NCBI GenBank assembly: GCA_004561775.1
Contig: SFUD01000024.1
Location: 1-8,274, forward strand
Direction of reading: 5' to 3'
Origin: a bacterium
GTDB lineage: Bacteria > Bacteroidota > Bacteroidia > Bacteroidales > UBA932
DNA length: 8,274 nt
The notes under the pieces were generated by a model, which did not search any database, had not been told where the DNA came from, and saw only the letters and a program-made list of their open reading frames with translations. A program made the translations under genes and the position numbers. Shown piece after piece: positions 1 to 5,273 of this stretch (position 1 is the stretch's first letter; the number at the start of each line of letters is the position of its first letter).

Positions 1-88
1 CTTATGACAGAAGTGCACAAAAACAGGGGAAATTCCACAAAAGAAAAGGAAAAATCCCGGGCACTTTGCTGAAAAAGATCTGTTTGCA

Positions 89-106
89 GGGGAATGCCCC
101 GTTTTT
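89..106 (+). terminator. weak candidate intrinsic terminator upstream of purM
   Basis: GGGG (89-92) and CCCC (97-100) can pair around the four-base loop AATG, and a run of five T follows at 102-106. GCAGG (86-90) and CCTGC (109-113) offer a competing pairing. The stem is only 4 bp, so this is a weak call. It would end a transcript from a gene to the left of the window. The ATG at 94, the most upstream in-frame start for purM, lies across the loop. Confidence 0.2.
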
Positions 107-124
107 CTCCTGCTTTCGGCTGCA

Positions 125-153
125 TTTCCTTTCGAATAAACGCTTTATCTTTG
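125..153 (+). promoter_or_regulatory. candidate Bacteroidota-type promoter for purM
   Basis: TATCTTTG at 146-153 matches the Bacteroidota -7 consensus TAnnTTTG exactly. A poor match to the -33 TTTG element, TTTC at 125-128, lies 17 nt upstream, slightly closer than the usual 19-21 nt. Transcription would begin near 158-162, giving a leader of about 25-30 nt before the GTG at 187. The -7 box is convincing; the -33 box is weak. Confidence 0.35.
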
Positions 154-186
154 GAGCATAGTGACGCAAAGTGCTGTCAATCAGAT

Positions 187-1491
187 GTGCAGGAGGGCGC
201 AAATTCTCTTAACAGATATGCATTAAGAGGTGTCTCCTCTGCAAAAGAGGATGTTCATAAGGCAATAGCCAATGTGGACAAAGGGCTTTTTCCCAAGGCC
301 TTTTGCAAGATTGTTCCCGATTTCCTTGCAAATGACCCGGACTATTGTGTTGTAATGCACGCAGATGGTGCGGGCACAAAATCCTCGCTTGCATATGCAT
401 ACTGGCGCGAAACGGGAGATCTAAGCGTTTGGGACGGCATTGCTCAGGATGCGATAGTGATGAATACGGACGACCTTCTCTGCGTAGGCATTACCGATAA
501 TATTATGCTAAGTTCTACCATAGGCAGAAACAAGAGGCTGGTGCCCGGCGAAGTAATTGCAAGGCTCATCTCCGCTTCTGAGAACTTTGCGGCAACTATG
601 AAGGAGTTTGGTGTGGACCTGGTGCTTACAGGTGGCGAGACAGCCGATGTGGGAGATCTGGTTCGCACAATTATTGTGGACAGTACTGTTTGTGCAAGAG
701 TAAAGCGTTCTGAGATAATAGACAATGCAAGTATTGTGGGAGGGGAGGTTATTGTGGCTCTTGAGTCAAGCGGACAGGCTACCTACGAGAATCTCTACAA
801 CGGAGGAATGGGCAGCAACGGACTTACCTCTGCAAGGCACGATATCTTTGCAAAATATATAGCTGAACGTTATCCGGAGACCTTCGACAACGGTATAGAT
901 TACTCTCTGGTATATAGCGGCACAAAGAGGTTGGATCAGCAGGATCCTGTTACGGGTCTTACTTTCGGGAAGCTGGTGCTCTCCCCAACAAGAACATATC
1001 TTCCTGTGGCAAAGGCCGTTTTTGCAGAGATGAGGGATAAGATACACGGTATGGTGCACTGCACCGGAGGCGCCCAGACAAAGGTGCTGCATTTTGTGGA
1101 TGGCCTGAGGATAATTAAAGATAATATGTTTGAAGTGCCGCCTCTCTTTGAATATATTCATCAGGAGTCCGGCACCTCTTGGGAGGAGATGTACAGAGTC
1201 TTCAATATGGGACACCGCCTAGAGTATTATGTCCCAGAGGAGGTGGCGCAAAGGATTATAGAGATAGCTGCAAGCTTTGGAATAAGGGCAAAGGTGATAG
1301 GCAGGGTAGAGAGGCTAAGCTGCGCTGCCGCCCAGGGCGCTAATCTGCAAGGTGCAGAAATGCAGGGTGCTGCGCTTGGTGCCGCGCAGAGTGCGGATAT
1401 CGGGAATAAGAGCGAACTGGCAATGAATAGGAGTGAGCTTGTGATTAAGAGCAGCAAGGGCGAGTTCCACTATTACAAGGGCACATATTAG
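187..1491 (+). CDS. purM: phosphoribosylformylglycinamidine cyclo-ligase (AIR synthetase)
   Basis: Cytoplasmic enzyme of de novo purine synthesis that closes FGAM to aminoimidazole ribonucleotide using ATP. Counting from GTG 187 (434 aa), visible family motifs are DGAGTKSS (60-67), DDLLCVG, GGETAD (149-154), GMGSNGLTSAR, HCTGG (291-295) and FNMGH (339-343). The reading frame is open back to ATG 94, but homology begins only at NRYALRGVSSAKEDVH (codon 211 onward), and the candidate promoter at 146-153 lies inside the longer version, so I prefer GTG 187. An AGGAGG at 191-196 sits after that start and has no ATG, GTG or TTG in frame at the usual distance, so the exact start is uncertain. Odd: residues about 379-418 are a low-complexity insertion made of short tandem repeats, placed just before the conserved final strand (LVIKSSKGEFHYYKG). 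Without it the length would fit the family's roughly 350-390 residues. Only 41 nt separate it from the next gene. Confidence 0.93.
   Translation: MQEGANSLNRYALRGVSSAKEDVHKAIANVDKGLFPKAFCKIVPDFLANDPDYCVVMHADGAGTKSSLAYAYWRETGDLSVWDGIAQDAIVMNTDDLLCVGITDNIMLSSTIGRNKRLVPGEVIARLISASENFAATMKEFGVDLVLTGGETADVGDLVRTIIVDSTVCARVKRSEIIDNASIVGGEVIVALESSGQATYENLYNGGMGSNGLTSARHDIFAKYIAERYPETFDNGIDYSLVYSGTKRLDQQDPVTGLTFGKLVLSPTRTYLPVAKAVFAEMRDKIHGMVHCTGGAQTKVLHFVDGLRIIKDNMFEVPPLFEYIHQESGTSWEEMYRVFNMGHRLEYYVPEEVAQRIIEIAASFGIRAKVIGRVERLSCAAAQGANLQGAEMQGAALGAAQSADIGNKSELAMNRSELVIKSSKGEFHYYKGTY
1333..1389 (+). repeat. 15-bp in-frame tandem repeat within purM
   Basis: Three 15-bp units (1333-1347, 1348-1362, 1363-1377) and a degenerate partial fourth (1378-1389) encode QGANL, QGAEM, QGAAL and GAAQ. 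Each unit starts CAGGG or CAAGG followed by YGC. The unit resembles a pentapeptide-repeat step, but with so few copies it is more likely a simple loop expansion. Confidence 0.8.
1405..1446 (+). repeat. 21-bp in-frame tandem duplication within purM
   Basis: Two adjacent 21-bp copies (1405-1425, 1426-1446) encode NKSELAM and NRSELVI. The second copy runs into the conserved last strand of PurM. Taken with the 15-bp repeat just upstream, it accounts for most of the C-terminal insertion. Confidence 0.75.
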
Positions 1492-1532
1492 CAGAACAAT
1501 TTAACTGAATACCAATATAATAATTAAAGTAT

Positions 1533-3092
1533 ATGAAGTATTTTTCTCTTTTAGTTGCAGCGCTTCTGCTTGTTTCTTGCGGAGGTTCGGCAGAAAATGA
1601 GAGCAGTGCAAATCTCTCTCCAATAATGAAGAAGGCTTTATATGATAAAGGCTCCCTCTTTTATGCAGATTTTGAGAACTATCCTAAAGATAAATCGCAG
1701 TTGCCTATAGGTGTCTTTGATTCCGGTACAGGCGGACTTACCGTGTTGGAGAGGCTTCTGGAGTTGGACCGCTTCAACAATATTACCGGCGAGCCGGGCG
1801 CAGATGGCATTCTGGATTTTGAGGGTGAGGATTTCTCTTATCTGGCAGACCAGGCTAATATGCCATATGGCAACTACTCTTCAGAGAAGAAGGATGACTA
1901 TCTTAAGGAGCTTGTAGTTAAGGATGCTCTTGCATTGCTCAGTTCCAAGTATGCGGAGAACAGCACTGAGCATCAGAATCCAAAGGGTGTGAAAAAACCA
2001 GTAAAGATTATTGTAATTGCTTGCAATACTGCTACATCTTATGGTCTGCAGGATATCTCAACCCTCTTGGAGTTGAGCGGGACAGGCGTTAAGGTAATAG
2101 GTGTGGTAAATGCCGGAGTTAATGCCTTTCTGGATTTTGTTTCAGATACGCTTAAGGAGAATGCAACCCCTGCGCCGCAGTCGGGCGAGATAGCCGTAGG
2201 TGTGCTTGCAACCGTGGGCACTATTGCATCGGGAGCATATGAGCGCACAATGGGAGAGCTTCAAAAAGAGAGGCTGGAGGCCAAGGAGGCTGCGCATACC
2301 ACTGCAGGTGAGGTGCTTCTGCCTTATGCAGGCAAGATTAATGTGGTGAACTATGGCGCTGCAGGATTTGCAGAGTCTGTAGATATGGAGCCCGATTTTG
2401 TAAATCGCTCGCTTAAAGAGACAAGAGATTCGTACAGAGGTCCAAAGCTGGGCGAGGGCGAGAATGATATTAAGCCGGAGTTGCTGCCAATATACAACTT
2501 CCACTTTGGCAACTCGGATGTGCTCTATAAAAAGAGTGGCAATGAGTATACGGAGATTCAGTTGAACAGTGCTGCCAACTATGCCCGCTTCCACCTTGTC
2601 TCCCTCTTTGAGAAGTACAGGCAGAGCGGCAATACAGCAAAGATGAAGGCTGTGATTCTTGGGTGCACCCACTATCCTTTCCTGCTGGATACCCTTAAGC
2701 AGGTTATGAGCGAGTTGGCAGAGGTTAAGGTGGGCGACAACTATCTCTACAGAGATATCATTGCTCCCGATTTTACCTTCATAGACCCTGCTATCTATAC
2801 TGCAATAGAGTGCTATAACTCTTTGAGGCAGGATAAGCTGCTGGCGCTTAAGACTACAGATACCAAACTGGATGCCTACATTTCTGTTCCGGCATATGGT
2901 CTGCCATTTGAGAAGATAGATAATGAAGGTAACCTCACATATGATTTCAAATATGGCAGAGAGATTGGTACAGAGGATGTTACAACACTCTTTGTGCCTT
3001 TCTCAAGAAGATATATCAATAGCGACAACCTTAAGAGAATAGAGGCGCGTCTGCCATATTCATATAAACTTATAAACGAGATTCTTAAATAG
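1533..3092 (+). CDS. lipoprotein with glutamate/aspartate racemase domain
   Basis: The 519-aa product starts with a lipoprotein signal: MK, a hydrophobic stretch (residues 4-14) and lipobox LVSC, with the lipidated Cys at 16. From about residue 58 it follows the MurI/Asp-Glu racemase fold. It has DSGTGGLTV (63-71, general-acid Asp63), MPYG (110-113), ACNTAT with Cys164, then VIGVVNAG, a GVLATVGTIASGAYE segment and GCTHYP with Cys378 and His380. Both catalytic thiols of the cofactor-independent racemases are present, so activity is plausible; the substrate (Glu, Asp or other) is not evident. It is nearly twice the usual 260-280 residues. About 100 extra residues lie between the two cysteines, about 15 before MPYG, and some 80 form a C-terminal extension. 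Known MurI is cytoplasmic and supplies D-Glu for peptidoglycan; this one should be anchored outside the cytoplasm. The start has an A/T-rich leader typical of Bacteroidota. Its stop overlaps the next start by one base. Confidence 0.85.
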   Translation: MKYFSLLVAALLLVSCGGSAENESSANLSPIMKKALYDKGSLFYADFENYPKDKSQLPIGVFDSGTGGLTVLERLLELDRFNNITGEPGADGILDFEGEDFSYLADQANMPYGNYSSEKKDDYLKELVVKDALALLSSKYAENSTEHQNPKGVKKPVKIIVIACNTATSYGLQDISTLLELSGTGVKVIGVVNAGVNAFLDFVSDTLKENATPAPQSGEIAVGVLATVGTIASGAYERTMGELQKERLEAKEAAHTTAGEVLLPYAGKINVVNYGAAGFAESVDMEPDFVNRSLKETRDSYRGPKLGEGENDIKPELLPIYNFHFGNSDVLYKKSGNEYTEIQLNSAANYARFHLVSLFEKYRQSGNTAKMKAVILGCTHYPFLLDTLKQVMSELAEVKVGDNYLYRDIIAPDFTFIDPAIYTAIECYNSLRQDKLLALKTTDTKLDAYISVPAYGLPFEKIDNEGNLTYDFKYGREIGTEDVTTLFVPFSRRYINSDNLKRIEARLPYSYKLINEILK

Positions 3093-3688
3093 TGAAGTAT
3101 TCGGCAAGGATAACCTCGGAGGAGCTGGAGAAGATGGGCTTTGTTGCCTTTGAGGGCAATGTACAGGTAATTACAGAGGTGGGGGAGGAGTTTTTTAAGG
3201 CTATAAAATACCTTAAGGAGCAGCGTGTCATTGGTTTTGATACAGAGACTAAGCCCTGCTTTATTCAAAAGATGCCTAGAAACAAGATGGCAATATTGCA
3301 GCTCTCAGGTGCGGATAGGGCATTTATCTTCAGGTTGCAGCAGATAGGTCTTCCCGATAAGTTGGCCAAACTGCTTGCCAACCCCTCTGTAAAGAAGATT
3401 GGCGCGGCTGTGCACGACGACATAAGGGGGCTTCAGGCATACAGGAGTTTTGTGCCTGCAGGATTTGTAGACCTGCAGAGACTCTCCGGGGAGTATGGAA
3501 TAGAGGAGAAGAGTGTAAGGAAGATGTCTGCCATAATACTTGGCAAGAAGGTCTCCAAATCTCAGCAACTCTCCAATTGGGAGAATTCGCAACTCTCAGA
3601 GGCTCAGATAAGATATGCCGCAACAGATGCCTGGGTATGTAAGGTAATGTATGAAAAGCTTATGTCGGAGGCGGAGAACAATGGATGA
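3092..3688 (+). CDS. 3'-5' exonuclease, DEDDy family (RNase D/WRN-like), stand-alone
   Basis: A 198-aa single-domain exonuclease that should remove nucleotides from 3' ends of DNA or RNA by two-metal catalysis in the cytoplasm. Motif I is FDTETKP (Asp50, Glu52). Motif II is KKIGAAVHDDIRGL, with Asp110 aligning to the WRN/RNase D aspartate. Motif III is YAATD (Tyr175, Asp179), giving the DEDDy signature. The SNWE segment (161-164) is also typical. There is no HRDC or helicase domain, so it is shorter than RNase D, and whether RNA or DNA is the substrate cannot be read from sequence. It starts at GTG 3092, which shares its G with the previous TAG stop, a layout suggesting translational coupling. 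It overlaps the following methyltransferase gene by 8 nt, so a role in RNA processing beside rRNA modification is possible but inferred. Confidence 0.9.
   Translation: MKYSARITSEELEKMGFVAFEGNVQVITEVGEEFFKAIKYLKEQRVIGFDTETKPCFIQKMPRNKMAILQLSGADRAFIFRLQQIGLPDKLAKLLANPSVKKIGAAVHDDIRGLQAYRSFVPAGFVDLQRLSGEYGIEEKSVRKMSAIILGKKVSKSQQLSNWENSQLSEAQIRYAATDAWVCKVMYEKLMSEAENNG
3667..3676 (+). promoter_or_regulatory. ribosome binding site fixing the rlmI start
   Basis: GGAGG (3667-3671) and GGAG (3673-3676) lie 9 and 4 nt before ATG 3681. The frame is open back to ATG 3651, but the RlmI homology begins right at MDEVYLKKGKG, so 3681 is the better start. The site lies within the end of the exonuclease gene. 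Confidence 0.5.
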
Positions 3689-4967
3689 GGTCTATTTGAA
3701 AAAGGGAAAGGGTGAGTCTCTAAAGAGATTCCACCCTTGGGTCTTCTCAGGGGCTGTTGAGAAGATTGTTACAGATGGTAATCTTAAGGAGGGTGATGTT
3801 GTAGAGGTTTACTCCAGCCAAAGAGAGTTTATGGGAATTGGCCACTATCAGGTTGGCTCCATTGCCGTAAGGATACTAAGTTTTACCAGATGTAAAATAG
3901 ATTTTGATTTCTGGCGCAATGCGCTTATGCAGGCGCTTCTTATGCGGCGCAAACTGGGCTTGGCACCGCAGGGTGTAGATGCGCGGCATTCTGCACTTGC
4001 ACAGCAGCCAGCACTTGCGCCGCAGCCGACAGGTGCTACAACTGCTTATAGATTGGTGCACGGCGAGGGGGATATGCTGCCCGGGCTGATTATAGATATT
4101 TATGACCGCACAGCGGTTATTCAGGCTCACTCTGCCGGAATGTTCCGTGCCAAAGAGGAGATTTGCAGGGCTTTGCTGGATATCTACGGTTCCTCTCTGG
4201 AGGCAGTGTATGACAAGAGTTCGGGAACCGCTCCATATAAGGCAGGACTGGACCTTAATGACGGCTACCTCTATAGGGCTGCGGACTACTCCGGAGACTC
4301 TGCCGATTCTTTTATTCTGGAGAATGGTAACAAGTTCTATGTTAACTGGGTAGAGGGGCAGAAGACAGGCTTCTTTTTGGACCAGCGCAACAACAGGGAA
4401 CTTGTGAGGCGCTATGCCAAGGGCAAGAGGGTGCTCAATCTCTTCTGTTACACAGGAGGTTTCTCAATCTATGCTCTTGCCGGAGGTGCGCTCTCTGTAG
4501 ATTCTGTAGATTGCTCCAAGAGGGCAATAGAGCTTGCCAATGCAAATGTTGCTCTTAATTTTCCCGATGCTGCAGGCACACACAATGTCGTTGGCACACA
4601 TAATGGCATTTGTGAAGATGCAATGGATTTTTTGCGCAATGTGGAGCCCGAAAAGTACGACCTTATGATTGTGGACCCGCCGGCCTTTGCCAAGCACAGG
4701 GGCGCGTTGGATAATGCGCTCAGGGCCTATAAGCGTCTGAACGCGGCTGCAATCTCCAAGGTTGCCAAAGGAGGGCTTGTATTTACCTTCAGTTGCTCGC
4801 AGGTTGTGGATAAGAATGATTTTGCGCTGGCAGTCTTCTCTGCCGCAGCAATGTCGGGAAGAAGAGTGAAGATACTGCACAGACTTACCCAGCCGGAGGA
4901 CCATCCGGTAAATATATATCACCCAGAGGGCGAGTATCTTAAGGGACTTGTGCTCTATGTGGAGTAG
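3681..4967 (+). CDS. rlmI: 23S rRNA (cytosine-C5)-methyltransferase, RlmI type
   Basis: A 428-aa SAM-dependent methyltransferase expected to methylate one cytosine C5 of 23S rRNA (C1962 in E. coli for RlmI). The N-terminal PUA-like domain covers VYLKKGKG, FHPWVFSGAVEKI and GDVVEVYS (about residues 4-70). A linker domain holds YRLVHGEGDMLPGL. The Rossmann methyltransferase domain has EGQKTGFFLDQRNNR, motif I LNLFCYTGGFS (around Cys256), DPPAF (332-336) and FTFSCSQ with the catalytic Cys372. It is about 30 residues longer than the ~396 of E. coli RlmI. Two short tandem duplications explain part of this: residues 105-116, an Ala/Gln/Pro-rich loop before the HGEGD region, and 299-310, after motif I. 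It overlaps the exonuclease gene by 8 nt and is the last plus-strand gene before the convergent junction. The exact target base in this organism is inferred from the family. Confidence 0.92.
   Translation: MDEVYLKKGKGESLKRFHPWVFSGAVEKIVTDGNLKEGDVVEVYSSQREFMGIGHYQVGSIAVRILSFTRCKIDFDFWRNALMQALLMRRKLGLAPQGVDARHSALAQQPALAPQPTGATTAYRLVHGEGDMLPGLIIDIYDRTAVIQAHSAGMFRAKEEICRALLDIYGSSLEAVYDKSSGTAPYKAGLDLNDGYLYRAADYSGDSADSFILENGNKFYVNWVEGQKTGFFLDQRNNRELVRRYAKGKRVLNLFCYTGGFSIYALAGGALSVDSVDCSKRAIELANANVALNFPDAAGTHNVVGTHNGICEDAMDFLRNVEPEKYDLMIVDPPAFAKHRGALDNALRAYKRLNAAAISKVAKGGLVFTFSCSQVVDKNDFALAVFSAAAMSGRRVKILHRLTQPEDHPVNIYHPEGEYLKGLVLYVE
3993..4028 (+). repeat. 18-bp in-frame tandem duplication within rlmI
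   Basis: Two adjacent 18-bp copies (3993-4010 and 4011-4028) share GCACTTGC and encode ALAQQP and ALAPQP. They lie in a linker between the PUA-like region and the YRLVHGEGD segment. A related LAPQ occurs just upstream (around 3960-3971). Confidence 0.75.
4575..4610 (+). repeat. second 18-bp in-frame tandem duplication within rlmI
   Basis: Two adjacent 18-bp copies (4575-4592, 4593-4610) sharing GGCACACAYAATG encode GTHNVV and GTHNGI. They lie in the loop between the motif I helix and the strand leading to DPPAF, where an insertion should be tolerated. Confidence 0.7.
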
Positions 4968-4978
4968 CTCTGGCATCC

Positions 4979-5133
4979 CGAGCACAAAATCGGCATTTTT
5001 GTGCGCTTTTACTCTCCAAAACCCCCATTTTTTGGCTTTTCGAGCACAAAATCGGGGTTTTTGTGTCAGAATGGGCGATTTTTCCGAGATTTTGGGCCGT
5101 TTTGACACAAAATCGGCATTTTTGTGCGCTTTT
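4979..5133. repeat. array of ~31-bp palindromic repeat units between convergent genes
   Basis: About five degenerate units with a ~31-bp step fill this stretch: roughly 4981-5012, 5013-5042, 5043-5073, 5074-5103 and 5104-5133. Units 1, 3 and 5 are best preserved, 61-62 bp apart. Each is a hairpin: 4982-4989 with 4997-5004, 5045-5051 with 5059-5065, and 5106-5112 with 5120-5126. The arm is (G)CACAAAA and the 7-nt loop is TCGGCAT, or TCGGGGT in unit 3. Units 1 and 5 then share GCGCTTTT. Unit 2 keeps a CCAAAA/TTTTGG stem (5016-5021, 5030-5035) with an unrelated loop; unit 4 keeps mainly the right arm. Even spacing with arms varying together (GC lost in both arms of unit 2) points to duplication of a structured element. 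The array may act as a terminator or nucleoid/RNA-stability element, or be a copy of a dispersed repeat family. Confidence 0.8.
4982..5010 (+). terminator. candidate terminator after rlmI
   Basis: An 8-bp stem GCACAAAA/TTTTGTGC with a 7-nt loop begins 15 nt after the rlmI stop and is followed by GCTTTT. The stem is A/T-rich and the T tract short, so it is weak on its own. The repeated hairpins downstream could add to its effect. Confidence 0.4.
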
Positions 5134-5273
5134 GCCAGCAGTTTCTTCCCGATGGCGCCCCGCCACGGCGCCCCGGCCAGCAACAAACCTCATTCGGCGG
5201 AGAAAAGTACTCCGGTTTGGCTAGCAATCTGGCGCACCTGGGCAGGATGAGGTTGCCGCTGAGGTGGCGGGCG
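5134..5273. other. intergenic segment with inverted repeats, no gene seen
   Basis: This GC-richer stretch completes the 306-nt gap between the convergent genes. GGCGCC occurs at 5154-5159 and 5167-5172 within a direct repeat of GGCGCCCCG, and the two can pair around a 7-nt loop. An 8-bp inverted repeat AACCTCAT (5186-5193) / ATGAGGTT (5247-5254) encloses a smaller CGGAG/CTCCG stem (5198-5202, 5210-5214). Read on the minus strand this would be the 3' untranslated region of the antiporter operon, so it may hold its terminator, although no T tract follows. The open frames here show no recognisable protein. Confidence 0.4.

Noticed and set aside
94..186. N-terminal extension of PurM from ATG 94
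   Set aside because: These 31 residues have no resemblance to PurM, and the likely -7 box and a hairpin lie within the segment.
2..202. 66-aa minus-strand open frame at the left end
   Set aside because: It covers the purM upstream region, has no recognisable motif and would run through the purM promoter.
1492..1532. Separate promoter or terminator between purM and the racemase gene
   Set aside because: The 41-nt A/T-rich gap has no TAnnTTTG box and no stem-loop with a T tract.
2142..2672. 176-aa minus-strand open frame inside the racemase gene
   Set aside because: It is a shadow of the plus-strand gene, whose catalytic motifs are conserved, and has no recognisable features of its own.
3651..3680. 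Upstream start (ATG 3651) for the methyltransferase
   Set aside because: The extra residues are the exonuclease end read in another frame (arginine-rich), while ATG 3681 has GGAGG spacing and begins the family homology.
4979..5133. CRISPR array
   Set aside because: The ~31-bp units are contiguous and degenerate with no unique spacers, and there are no cas genes nearby.
4464..5186. 240-aa minus-strand open frame over the rlmI end and the repeat array
   Set aside because: Two-thirds is antisense to the conserved RlmI methyltransferase domain, and the rest translates the palindromic repeats (HKNADFV-like strings).
4948..5250. 100-aa plus-strand open frame with repeated TKSAFLCAF
   Set aside because: The repeated peptide arises because units 1 and 5 are 123 bp apart, a multiple of three; unit 3 is in another phase, so it is not selected as protein.
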